A stretch of 15,440 nt of DNA from an uncultured Clostridia bacterium (lineage in GTDB: Bacteria > Bacillota > Clostridia > Christensenellales > Borkfalkiaceae): positions 1-15,440 of the forward strand of contig CALVXL010000159.1 of assembly GCA_944369635.1 (NCBI GenBank), written 5' to 3'. The position numbers and the translations under genes were made by a program. Below are positions 6,535 to 13,731 of the stretch, piece by piece. The notes under the pieces are model-generated. The model worked only from the letters and a program-made list of their open reading frames with translations. It ran no database searches and was not told the DNA's origin. The number at the start of each line of letters is the position of its first letter. Position 1 is the stretch's first letter.

Positions 6535-6563
6535 TTGACAAATACCGCATGAAAGCATATACT
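6535..6563 (+). promoter_or_regulatory. Sigma-A promoter for the leader ORF and mgtC
   Basis: TTGACA at 6535-6540 and TATACT at 6558-6563 with a 17-base spacer. The predicted +1 is about 6570. The transcript would have a leader of about 125 bases before mgtC, containing a small GCGC-GATAT-GCGC inverted repeat (6578-6590) and the 17-codon frame at 6627-6680. Confidence 0.85.
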
Positions 6564-6626
6564 ATAAATAGTAAAGCGCGCGATATGCGCAATTATATTT
6601 TTAAGCGGAGAAAAGGAGAAGCTTAA

Positions 6627-6680
6627 TTGAACCACTTTTTACGAAAGCGGTTTGATTTGCTTTTCCTGTTTTTATTTTAA
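6627..6680 (+). CDS. Possible leader peptide upstream of mgtC
   Basis: A TTG-initiated frame of 17 codons, MNHFLRKRFDLLFLFLF, ends in TAA 14 bases before the mgtC ATG. It is preceded by a strong ribosome binding site (AAGGAGA at 6613-6619, eight to nine bases from the TTG), better than that of most genes here. The peptide has a basic N-terminal half and a Leu/Phe-only C-terminal half, so it could insert in the membrane or slow ribosomes. An imperfect hairpin (AACCACTTT/AAAGCGGTT) overlaps its first codons. Leader ORFs controlling Mg2+-linked mgtC-type genes are known in enterobacteria, but no homology is claimed here. Alternatively the AAGGAG could be a chance purine run. Confidence 0.5.
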   Translation: MNHFLRKRFDLLFLFLF

Positions 6681-6694
6681 ACGGAGAAAACGAA

Positions 6695-7354
6695 ATGGAA
6701 TATTGGCGGGAAGAGTTGATTTATCTTTTGCGGATCGTGCTTTCGATTCTGCTCGGTTTTTTTATCGGGTTTGAAAGAAAGCTCAGATTCAAAGAAGCGG
6801 GCATCCGCACGCATACCATCGTATGTGCGGGGGCGGCGCTTATGATGGTCGTTTCCAAATACGGTTTTGCAGACGTTGCCGATTTCGACGCTTCGCGCGT
6901 TGCGGCGCAAATCGTTTCCGGTATCGGCTTTATCGGCGCGGGCATGATCATCTACAGAAAGACGTTGATCCGCGGGCTTACTACCGCGGCGGGCGTCTGG
7001 GCAACGGCCGGCGTAGGTATGGCGGCAGGCAGCGGGCTTTACATCGTCGCCGTAGGTTCCACGGCGCTTCTTATCATCGTGCAGTGTATCATGCACCTTA
7101 ACTTCAAGCTCTTCAAAACGAAAAAGTATTTGCAACTTCGCGTTAAATTTGAGGAGATCTGTGACGAGAGCGAAACCGTGAAACGGCTTTTTGCGGTGGA
7201 GCGGTTTGCCCGTATTACGGCCGCAAGGGAAGACGGCAAATTGTATTACGACGCCATCATCACTACGGACAGGGAATTTTCCGTGGAATACATAGCGCAG
7301 ATTCTCAAAGAAAATGAATTTATACTTTCCGTGGAACGTTGCGACGAAGACTGA
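6695..7354 (+). CDS. MgtC/SapB-family membrane protein
   Basis: A 219-residue inner-membrane protein. The N-terminal 140 residues hold four to five hydrophobic segments with family signatures: GFFIGFERKLRFKEAGIRTH, CAGAALMMVVSKYG, IVSGIGFIGAGMI and GLTTAAGVWATAGVGMAAG. The C-terminal 75 residues are soluble and look like the ACT-like tail common in this family (RVKFEEICDESETVKRLF onward). MgtC proteins in pathogens affect low-Mg2+ growth and the F-type ATPase; in other bacteria the role is mostly unknown, so no gene symbol is given. The ribosome binding site is CGGAG at 6682-6686. The gene is transcribed alone or with the leader frame; a weak A/T hairpin at about 7371-7390 may end it. Confidence 0.92.
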   Translation: MEYWREELIYLLRIVLSILLGFFIGFERKLRFKEAGIRTHTIVCAGAALMMVVSKYGFADVADFDASRVAAQIVSGIGFIGAGMIIYRKTLIRGLTTAAGVWATAGVGMAAGSGLYIVAVGSTALLIIVQCIMHLNFKLFKTKKYLQLRVKFEEICDESETVKRLFAVERFARITAAREDGKLYYDAIITTDREFSVEYIAQILKENEFILSVERCDED

Positions 7355-7436
7355 AAGTTTATGCGCGGTTTAAAAGCTGAAGCGTTTTTATCGTTTTATG
7401 CGGACAATCGGCACACGGGTTTGCTGTATTTTCTTT

Positions 7437-7465
7437 TTGAAATAATTCGTAAGAAAAAGTATTCT
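7437..7465 (+). promoter_or_regulatory. Probable promoter of the glp operon
   Basis: TTGAAA at 7437-7442 and TATTCT at 7460-7465 with a 17-base spacer; predicted +1 near 7472. The leader to the ATG at 7551 is about 80 bases and AT-rich. It includes a TTGAATTCAA palindrome at about 7518-7527 but no GC-rich terminator hairpin of the sort GlpP normally acts on. Confidence 0.55.
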
Positions 7466-7550
7466 TTTTAAGGAAAAGCGTTCTATTTTTTGCAAAGTGC
7501 GGTTTAAAAATAAAATTTTGAATTCAATTAATAAACAGGAGATGAAAAAT

Positions 7551-8972
7551 ATGTACGACATTGCGATCGTCGGAGGAGGCTGTATCGGCGCGCTTACGGC
7601 GCGGGAGCTCGCGCGTTACCGTTTGAAAACAGTCGTTTTGGAAGCGGCTTCGGACGTAGCGGCGGGGGCGAGCAGGGCGAACAGCGGCATCGTTCACGCG
7701 GGGTTTGACGCGGCGGAAGGAAGTTTGAAAGCGAAGTTCAACGTGCTTGGCAACGCGATGATGGAAACGGTATGTAAAGAGCTCGGGGTGGAATACAAAA
7801 ACAACGCTTCCCTGGTGCTTGCGTTCGACGAAGAACAGGAAAATACCTTAAGAGAACTTGTGGAACGCGGAAAGAAAAACGGCGTAAAGGGCCTTGAAAT
7901 TTTGAATAAAGAGGAAGTTTTGCGGCGCGAACCGAACGTCTCCAAGGAAGTTTTTGCCGCGCTGTATGCGCCGACGGGCGGCATCGTTTGTCCGTTCACG
8001 CTTACGATTGCGGCGATGGGCAACGCGATGGATAACGGCGCGGAACTCTTCACCGATTTCGAAGTCGTAGCGGCGGAAGAGCAGGGCGACAGCGTTCGGC
8101 TTTCCGCTGCGGACGGACGCAGCGTCAATGCGAAATACGTAATCAACTGCGCGGGTGCGGGATCGCAGAAGGTCGCGGAGCTTTTCGGCAAGGCGAATTT
8201 TACGGTACATGCGAGAAAAGGCGAATATATTCTGCTCGATTCTTCTACGGCCGGATATGTAAAGAGCACCATTTTCACCGTGCCCACGAAAGCGGGAAAA
8301 GGCGTGCTCGTAACGCCGACAACCGACGGAAACACGCTGATCGGCCCCACTTCCGTGGAGGAAGAAACTTTCGATACTTCCATTCGGCGCGAAGGGTTTG
8401 ACGATATTTTGGGCAAAGCGAAAAAAATGTGCGATCGGTTGCCGCTCGGCGAAACGATTACGTCGTTTGCGGGAGTGCGAGCATACAGCGACCGCCACGA
8501 TTTTGTGCTGGAAGAAGGGGGAGAAAGGCTGTTTAATGCGGCGGGAATTGAATCGCCGGGGCTCACTTCTTCGCCGGCCATCGGCAAATACATCGCGGAA
8601 AAGATCGCCGATAAATTCCATGCGGAGAAAAATTCCGATTTTAATCCGAATCGCAAAAGCTATGCGTTCTTTAAGAAACTTTCCGTTGAGGAAAAGAACA
8701 AGATCATTGCCGAAAATCCCGAATTCGGGCAGATCGTGTGCCGTTGCGAAAGCGTTACTTTGGGAGAGATCAGAGAAGCGCTCACCCGCAATCCGCGGGC
8801 CAGAACCATTGACGGGATAAAACTCAGAACGCGTGCGGGCATGGGGCGGTGCCAAAGCGGGTTCTGCCAGCCTGCTCAGCTGGAACTTCTGATGAAGGAA
8901 TACGGCCTTCGCTTTGACGAAGTTACCAAAAACGGCAAAAAATCTTTTATAATAGTCGGCGGTGAAATATGA
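7551..8972 (+). CDS. GlpA-like FAD glycerol-3-phosphate dehydrogenase with BFD-type [2Fe-2S] domain
   Basis: A 473-residue DAO-fold flavoprotein, probably the catalytic subunit that oxidises glycerol-3-phosphate to dihydroxyacetone phosphate. The N-terminus is a dinucleotide-binding fold (IAIVGGGCIGALTAREL), with SRANSGIVHAGFD and YAPTGGIVCPF motifs and a C-terminal flavin-contact part (AAGIESPGLTSSPAIG). A BFD-like domain ends the protein, with Cys397, Cys399, Cys434 and Cys439 (CRC ... RAGMGRCQSGFC) placed for a [2Fe-2S] cluster. The ATG at 7551 has AGGAG at 7537-7541, nine bases upstream. An in-frame GTG at 7497 lacks a site and adds residues not seen in the fold, and the ATG at 7542 touches the site. 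The ATGA overlap with the next gene points to a complex. It could instead use another 2-hydroxyacid, but the linked glpP supports glycerol-3-phosphate. Confidence 0.87.
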   Translation: MYDIAIVGGGCIGALTARELARYRLKTVVLEAASDVAAGASRANSGIVHAGFDAAEGSLKAKFNVLGNAMMETVCKELGVEYKNNASLVLAFDEEQENTLRELVERGKKNGVKGLEILNKEEVLRREPNVSKEVFAALYAPTGGIVCPFTLTIAAMGNAMDNGAELFTDFEVVAAEEQGDSVRLSAADGRSVNAKYVINCAGAGSQKVAELFGKANFTVHARKGEYILLDSSTAGYVKSTIFTVPTKAGKGVLVTPTTDGNTLIGPTSVEEETFDTSIRREGFDDILGKAKKMCDRLPLGETITSFAGVRAYSDRHDFVLEEGGERLFNAAGIESPGLTSSPAIGKYIAEKIADKFHAEKNSDFNPNRKSYAFFKKLSVEEKNKIIAENPEFGQIVCRCESVTLGEIREALTRNPRARTIDGIKLRTRAGMGRCQSGFCQPAQLELLMKEYGLRFDEVTKNGKKSFIIVGGEI

Positions 8973-10210
8973 AAAGAGATCTGGTAATCATCGGCGGCGG
9001 TCCTGCGGGACTTGCCGCGGCTATAGCGGCTTACGACGCCGGTTGTAAGGATGTAGTCATCGTCGAACGCGAAAGCGCGGTCGGCGGCGTTTTGAAACAG
9101 TGTATCCATAACGGTTTCGGTCTGACGCGTTTTAAAGAAAACCTGACGGGCCCCGAATATGCGCACAAATTCATCGATGAAGCGGAAAAGCGCAATATCG
9201 AAACGCTTACCGATACGTTCGTCATCTCGCTGGACGATAAAAAGCGGGTGACGTGTATGAATAAAAGCGGTATTTTCACGATCGAAGCGAAAGCCGTCAT
9301 CCTTGCCATGGGGTGCAGGGAAAGGAGTAAGGGAGCGCTCAATATCGCGGGAACGCGTCCCGCGGGATTGTTCAGCGCGGGCACGGCGCAAAAGTACGTC
9401 AACTTGAAAGGCTGGTTGCCGGGCAAGCGCGTGGTCATTTTAGGGTCGGGCGATATCGGGCTCATCATGGCGCGCCGCATGACTTTGGAGGGCGCAAAGG
9501 TTTTGTGCGTCAGCGAGATCATGCCCTATTCCAGCGGGCTGAAACGCAATATCGCGCAATGTCTTAACGATTTCAATATTCCGCTTTACCTCGAACATAC
9601 CGTTGTGGAGATCGAGGGGAAGGAGCGCGTTACGGGCGTAACGCTCGCGCGTGTGGATGAAAACAAACGGCCGATCCCCGGTACGGAAAAACACTTCGAT
9701 TGCGATACCGTTTTGTTTTCCGTAGGTCTTATTCCCGAAAACGAACTGACCAAACGCGCGGGCATTTCGCTCGATTCCCGTACGAAAGGCGCGCAGGTGG
9801 ACGGCGACAGGGAAACGCAGATAGAGGGAATTTTTGCCTGCGGAAACGTGCTTCACGTGCACGATCTCGTCGATTTCGTTTCGGAAGAAGCGGAAACTGC
9901 GGGAAAAAGTGCGGCGCGTTATGTGCTGGAGGGCGAACGGAAAAAAGATTATATTTTGACCGAAAACGGAGAAAACACGGCATACGTGCTGCCGCAGAAG
10001 CTCGACAGAAATAAAAAAGAAGCGCAAAAGCTTTATTTCAGGGTGCGCGCGGCTTTCCGAAACGCGGAGATCGTGGTGGATACGGGCGTTGCGGTGAAAA
10101 AGTTCAATAAAATTGCAGTCGCCCCCGGGGAAATGGAAAGCGTTACGCTGAAAGCGGAGGAGATCGCGTCGGCAAAGTACGTCAGGATCTCTGTGAACAG
10201 GAGGGCGTGA
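8969..10210 (+). CDS. GlpB-like FAD-dependent oxidoreductase
   Basis: A 413-residue two-dinucleotide-fold flavoprotein of the pyridine-nucleotide-disulfide type. Visible are the first fold (LVIIGGGPAGLAAAIAAYDAG, residues 5-25, read in part), GGVLKQCIHNGFG with Cys45, the AMGCRERSKGAL link, the second fold (VVILGSGDIGLIMARR from residue 155) and the FAD-closing motif IEGIFACGNVLHVHDLVD. A C-terminal extension of about 85 residues follows. It overlaps the GlpA-like gene by four bases (ATGA). In related Clostridia the same order GlpA-like, this family, DUF1667 is common, so it is likely the electron-transferring subunit of a three-part dehydrogenase. The final acceptor is not shown by the sequence. 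Confidence 0.85.
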   Translation: MKRDLVIIGGGPAGLAAAIAAYDAGCKDVVIVERESAVGGVLKQCIHNGFGLTRFKENLTGPEYAHKFIDEAEKRNIETLTDTFVISLDDKKRVTCMNKSGIFTIEAKAVILAMGCRERSKGALNIAGTRPAGLFSAGTAQKYVNLKGWLPGKRVVILGSGDIGLIMARRMTLEGAKVLCVSEIMPYSSGLKRNIAQCLNDFNIPLYLEHTVVEIEGKERVTGVTLARVDENKRPIPGTEKHFDCDTVLFSVGLIPENELTKRAGISLDSRTKGAQVDGDRETQIEGIFACGNVLHVHDLVDFVSEEAETAGKSAARYVLEGERKKDYILTENGENTAYVLPQKLDRNKKEAQKLYFRVRAAFRNAEIVVDTGVAVKKFNKIAVAPGEMESVTLKAEEIASAKYVRISVNRRA

Positions 10211-10212
10211 AA

Positions 10213-10557
10213 ATGGAACTGATTTGTATACAATGTCCGCGCGGCTGCGCAATGAATGTGGAAAAAAAAGACGGCGAAGTTATTGTAACGGGTAATTTTT
10301 GCCCTAAGGGAAAGGAATATGCCGTATCCGAAACGATCGAACCGCGCCGCGTGGTGACAAGTACGGTGAGGGGCGTAAATAATGCCCGCGTGCCCGTCAA
10401 AACCGATCGCGCCGTCAAAAAAACCGGGATTTTTGACGTTATGCGCAGGATAAAAGAGGCAAAGGTCTTGAAAAACGTCGATATCGGTGATATAATAATA
10501 GAAAACGTCGATAACGAGGGGGCGAACGTCGTCGCCACCGCGCCTTATCGCGTATAA
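10213..10557 (+). CDS. DUF1667 protein with four-cysteine motif
   Basis: A 114-residue cytoplasmic protein with Cys5, Cys8, Cys12 (CIQCPRGC) and Cys30 (FCPKG), an arrangement able to hold an iron-sulfur cluster or zinc. The remainder (RRVVTSTVRGVNNARVPVKT and the IGDIIIENV end) is the conserved DUF1667 body. The ATG at 10213 is preferred because AGGAGG at 10199-10204 lies eight bases before it; the GTG at 10207 is only two bases from the site. The gene follows the GlpB-like stop at once. No GlpC-type membrane anchor with two ferredoxin clusters is present, so this small protein may take the electron-transfer place in the complex; that role is inferred from context. Confidence 0.85.
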   Translation: MELICIQCPRGCAMNVEKKDGEVIVTGNFCPKGKEYAVSETIEPRRVVTSTVRGVNNARVPVKTDRAVKKTGIFDVMRRIKEAKVLKNVDIGDIIIENVDNEGANVVATAPYRV

Positions 10558-10567
10558 CGGAGAAAGT

Positions 10568-11107
10568 ATGCTCGATCTGATTAACCCGGTCATCGCCGCA
10601 GTGCGGACGGACGAAGAATATCTGTTGGCGACAAAAAGCCCCGTAACGGCAATTTTTATGCTGAAAGCGGATATTCTTACTTTGCCCGATCTTCTCGCGT
10701 GCAAACGGGATAAAAGCGTTTACATTCATATCGATATTGCCGAAGGGATCGGAAAAGATAAACGTGCGTTGGAATATCTGAAAAAATGCGGTGCGGACGG
10801 AATCATCAGTACGAAAAACCATATGATCTCGGCGGCGAAAGAGCTGGGGCTCGGTACGGTGCAGCGGTTTTTCATCATCGATTCCGTATCGGTGGCCACC
10901 GCGCTGGATATCGTGGCTTCCACAAAGCCCGACTATGCAGAACTTATGCCAGGCATTTTGCCCAAGGCCGTAAAGAGTTTTGTGGATAAAACGCATACAA
11001 AGATCATAGCGGGCGGTCTGATCGAAACGAAAAAAGATGTGCTCGCCGCGTTGTCCGCCGGCGCGGACGGCGTATCCACGGGCAGAAAAGAGCTTTGGGA
11101 CGTCTGA
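10568..11107 (+). CDS. glpP: Glycerol-3-phosphate-responsive antiterminator GlpP
   Basis: A 179-residue TIM-barrel-like RNA-binding regulator that, in Bacillus, binds glycerol-3-phosphate and lets RNA polymerase pass a leader terminator of glp transcripts. Family marks are PVIAAVRTDEEY at the N-terminus, VYIHIDIAEGIGKDKRALEY, CGADGIISTKNHMI, LGTVQRFFIIDSVS, and the C-terminal phosphate-binding-like IIAGGLIETKKDV and SAGADGVSTGRKELW. The ribosome binding site CGGAG lies at about 10558-10562. It is the last gene of the four-gene glp unit, with ten bases of gap, so it may regulate its own operon or glpK/glpF genes elsewhere. No obvious GlpP target hairpin is visible before the operon. Confidence 0.9.
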   Translation: MLDLINPVIAAVRTDEEYLLATKSPVTAIFMLKADILTLPDLLACKRDKSVYIHIDIAEGIGKDKRALEYLKKCGADGIISTKNHMISAAKELGLGTVQRFFIIDSVSVATALDIVASTKPDYAELMPGILPKAVKSFVDKTHTKIIAGGLIETKKDVLAALSAGADGVSTGRKELWDV

Positions 11108-11187
11108 TCGTAAACCGTATATTGTTAGCGGAACAAAACGGCAGGAACATATTTTTCGTTTTGCCGAACAGAAAAGATAATTAAAAT

Positions 11188-11224
11188 GCGGCGCGGGGCA
11201 ATGCCCCGCGCCGCAAACTTTTTT
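11188..11224 (+). terminator. Strong terminator of the glp operon
   Basis: A perfect 12-bp stem, GCGGCGCGGGGC and GCCCCGCGCCGC, with an AAT loop, followed by AAAC and six T. On the other strand the stem is followed by ATTTTAATT, so it may also stop transcription of the convergent - strand gene that ends at 11237. Confidence 0.93.
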
Positions 11225-11236
11225 AGCCGTCAATGA

Positions 11237-12628
11237 TTATCTCAGATTTTTCAAGGGAGGAATGGCTTTTTGAAATTCTGCCTTCGTTCTGTCCGCCACA
11301 ATCAACAGCAGGAAGAGCGGCATGACGTAGTACGGCGCGGGCATTAAACAGTCGATCATTCCGTAAAGTTCGGTCGCAATGATCATAATCATGCAAAAAT
11401 ACGAAAAATAATTGCGTTTCGCAAACGTTTTGTATTTGATCAGCGTATGAATCATCAGCCCCGTAAAGCCCACGATGCCGAGGCTGGAAAGCGCTTGTAA
11501 AATCGTGTTGTGGCTCATCCAGAAATAAGAAATTGCCGCCTGCTGGATTTCGTCGTGGTGCATGAGTCCGAGTCCGAAAATCGGGTTTTCAAGGAAAAAT
11601 TCGATGCTTTGCTTCCAGACTTTGCTTCTTCCGAGGTCAAACCCCCTCGTTGAGAAAACCGAAAAGAAATCCTGTACAAAATCTGCGTTCAAAAGCGCGA
11701 CGACGGTTCCTACCGCCAGCATGATTGCAAGCGCAAGTCCGCATGCGGCGGAAATTTTTTTCCGAGCGCCTCTATCCGACACGACGAGCGTGGCGATAAA
11801 ACAAGCGACAAGGAAGGGCGTAAGCGCGACAAATGCCGCGCGGGAAGCCGTCAGATGTCCCGCGGCAAATTGCATCATGGCGGACAGCATAAACAAAAAT
11901 GCATATTTTTTATACTTCAACGCAAGCGCAAAGCTCGCCGGAATCGTGAAAAGAAAGACCGTTATAATGCCGTTATATACGCCCCAGTTGGTGTGGAAAA
12001 GATCTTTCATGAACACTTCCTGCAAAAAGTTTTCCGTTGCGATGGCGGTTATGCAGCATTGCAAGCCGACGATCGTGCCGAGGGAAAAAAGGACTTTAAA
12101 GGCAAAATCGGGTTTATCGAAATCGGAATTTGCCGCAATTAAAGCAAAAAAGGCGATCGCTGCCGCGATGATAAAAAGAAGCCCGATCTGCTGTTCGTAA
12201 ATTTTGTCGGCAAAGTAATTCGTTGCGAAAGATCCGGCTAAAACGTACGCCGCGCCGTAAGGGATTGCCGCTTTCAGATTGCTCGTCAGAAAAAATTTCG
12301 GTTTGTTTTCGACGATGTAATAAATCATCGAAATGACAAACACCGCGCAGCTGATGTAAAAGAGAGCGTTTAAGTCGAATTTTCCGTCAATGAATTTCAG
12401 CGCGAAATAGCTTGTCGTCAAAGGAATCAGCAAGGGCTTAAGATCTTTTTGCGTGAAAAATATCAGCGCGCACACCAACAAAATCACCGACAAGATCACC
12501 GCATTGCAATCGAGAAAGGAAAATACCAGTACGAAAGCCGAATACAAAACCAAAAAGCCTTCCGAATGAAAGAAGGCTGAAAGTGCGCTTTTTAGGGCAT
12601 TTTTTGAAAATTGCATTTGACTTTCCAT
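11237..12628 (-). CDS. O-antigen ligase-like polytopic membrane protein (Wzy_C family)
   Basis: A 463-residue integral membrane protein with about ten to twelve hydrophobic segments. A large loop before the C-terminal segments carries the Wzy_C-type pattern: AGHLTASRAAFVAL, then GRSKVWKQSIEFFLENPIFG and GLGLMHHDE, then SHNTILQALSSLGIVGF. The Arg and the SHN-x-x-L His are the residues usually conserved in O-antigen ligases/polymerases, which transfer lipid-linked glycans. In a Gram-positive it would more likely act on an exopolysaccharide or wall polymer, or attach sugars to a surface molecule; the substrate cannot be told. The ATG at 12628 lacks a clear ribosome binding site; the internal ATG at 12616 has GGAAAG before it and is a possible alternative. 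It is convergent with glpP and divergent from vanW. Confidence 0.82.
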   Translation of the reverse strand: MESQMQFSKNALKSALSAFFHSEGFLVLYSAFVLVFSFLDCNAVILSVILLVCALIFFTQKDLKPLLIPLTTSYFALKFIDGKFDLNALFYISCAVFVISMIYYIVENKPKFFLTSNLKAAIPYGAAYVLAGSFATNYFADKIYEQQIGLLFIIAAAIAFFALIAANSDFDKPDFAFKVLFSLGTIVGLQCCITAIATENFLQEVFMKDLFHTNWGVYNGIITVFLFTIPASFALALKYKKYAFLFMLSAMMQFAAGHLTASRAAFVALTPFLVACFIATLVVSDRGARKKISAACGLALAIMLAVGTVVALLNADFVQDFFSVFSTRGFDLGRSKVWKQSIEFFLENPIFGLGLMHHDEIQQAAISYFWMSHNTILQALSSLGIVGFTGLMIHTLIKYKTFAKRNYFSYFCMIMIIATELYGMIDCLMPAPYYVMPLFLLLIVADRTKAEFQKAIPPLKNLR

Positions 12629-12662
12629 ACAAAACCGTAAATTACGTTTGTTATTTTTTTAC

Positions 12663-12691
12663 AGTATAACATATATTTTCAGAAAAGTAAA
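12663..12691 (-). promoter_or_regulatory. Probable promoter of the ligase-like gene
   Basis: On the - strand TTTACT (12691-12686) and TATACT (12668-12663) are 17 bases apart; predicted +1 near 12656. Between it and the ATG lies the perfect 11-base palindrome CGTAAATTACG (12636-12646), which covers the place of the ribosome binding site and could be an operator. Confidence 0.55.
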
Positions 12692-12753
12692 CGAAAAAGG
12701 GAAATATTTGCTTTTTTCGTATAACCTTTTGGCTAATAAGCATACTGAAAGAG

Positions 12754-13731
12754 ATGAAAAAGTTTTCCGTGACGTGCGTTTTCGTCTGTTCGATATTATT
12801 TTTATCCGTTGTTTTTCCGTTAAAAACGGTTGCGGCAATGCCTTTTTACTCTCTGGCGCCGGAACCGCTCGTTCTGCGCGCGGAATTTTCTACGGATTAT
12901 TCGAAATCGACGGCGGAACGAAAGCATAACATAGCTTTGGCGGCAAAGGCGCTCGATAACGCGCTGATTGCGCCGGAGGAGGAATTTTCTTTCAACAGGC
13001 GCGTCGGCCCGCGGAGCAAAGAACGCGGGTATAAAGACGCAAAGATCATCGTCGGCGGTGAATTCGTAGAGGGCGTGGGCGGCGGCGTTTGCCAGGTTTC
13101 CACAACGCTTTATAACGCTATGCTGTTGGCGGGCTTTTCCGCTACCGAATATCATCCGCACAGCTTGCAGGTCAGCTACGTGCAGCCAAGTTTTGACGCG
13201 ATGGTAAGTTATTATAACGCCGATCTCAGGTTTGTCAACGATACGAAAAATCCTGTTTATCTGAAAACCCGCGCGGACGGAAGCAAGCTGACCGTACGGA
13301 TTTACGGCGCGCGGTTGAAAAATAAAATCGTTCTGGAAAGCCGCGTCGTCTCCACGATCGCCCCGACGGAAACGGTTATCGTAGATGAAAAAGGGGAGTT
13401 TCCCGATCTGAAAAAAGGGGAGCGCAGGATCATAAGTTACGGCAAGGCGGGGCTGCAAAGCGAAGGGTACGTCCTCGTTTATTCGGATAACGGCGTTTTG
13501 CTTTCCCGAAAGAAAATCAGAAAGGATAAATACAGCCCGATTGCCCGCGTGGTGGTGGAGGGAACGGCGTCAATCGAAGAAGAATTGCCCGAAGGTACGG
13601 ATGTCGCGGAAGAGGAAGGGGAAACCTTTTTGCCTTTTATGTACGGAAATCATAAAGACGTTTTCGCCGTTTTATATCAAAATATCGTTATTCGCAGTCC
13701 GGAATCGCTCGGAAGAGGGGAAATCAGATGA
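12754..13731 (+). CDS. VanW family protein, secreted
   Basis: A 325-residue protein with a signal peptide: MKKFSV, a hydrophobic core to about residue 22, and TVAA near residue 28. The VanW domain spans roughly residues 48-175 with EEEFSFNRRVGPRSKERGY, GGEFVEGVGGGVCQVSTT and YNAMLLAGF followed by EYHPHS. From about residue 195 a beta-rich part ending in YGKAGLQSEGYVLVYSDNG resembles a G5 domain, often a glycan-binding or wall-associated module. VanW was named from VanB-type vancomycin resistance clusters but its function is unproven and most homologs are not resistance genes; no vanS/R/H/A/X relatives are present. The start has only a weak GAAAGAG upstream. The stop overlaps the cls start (ATGA), so the two are probably made together. 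Confidence 0.88.
   Translation: MKKFSVTCVFVCSILFLSVVFPLKTVAAMPFYSLAPEPLVLRAEFSTDYSKSTAERKHNIALAAKALDNALIAPEEEFSFNRRVGPRSKERGYKDAKIIVGGEFVEGVGGGVCQVSTTLYNAMLLAGFSATEYHPHSLQVSYVQPSFDAMVSYYNADLRFVNDTKNPVYLKTRADGSKLTVRIYGARLKNKIVLESRVVSTIAPTETVIVDEKGEFPDLKKGERRIISYGKAGLQSEGYVLVYSDNGVLLSRKKIRKDKYSPIARVVVEGTASIEEELPEGTDVAEEEGETFLPFMYGNHKDVFAVLYQNIVIRSPESLGRGEIR

Noticed and set aside
6438..6635. A 65-codon - strand frame in the mgtC upstream region
   Set aside because: It covers the mgtC promoter in reverse, has an AT-driven Ile/Phe/Lys composition and no supporting start signals.
7362..7510. Direct repeat of CGGTTTAAAA flanking the mgtC-glp intergenic region
   Set aside because: Ten AT-rich bases repeated once about 135 bases apart can occur by chance, and no mobile element lies between the copies.
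7497..7550. Longer N-terminus of the GlpA-like protein from GTG 7497
   Set aside because: No ribosome binding site lies before 7497, and the added residues precede the normal start of the dinucleotide-binding fold. AGGAG at 7537-7541 fits the ATG at 7551.
7694..8855. Long - strand open frames (320 and 335 codons) opposite the GlpA-like gene
   Set aside because: They are antisense shadows of a GC-skewed real gene: Ser/Arg-rich composition, no family motifs, no ribosome binding sites. Similar - strand frames over rnr, metY, glpB, vanW and cls were dropped for the same reason.
12754..13731. VanW as evidence of a vancomycin resistance cluster
   Set aside because: No D-Ala-D-Lac ligase, VanH, VanX or VanRS genes are nearby; VanW homologs are common in Clostridia without resistance.
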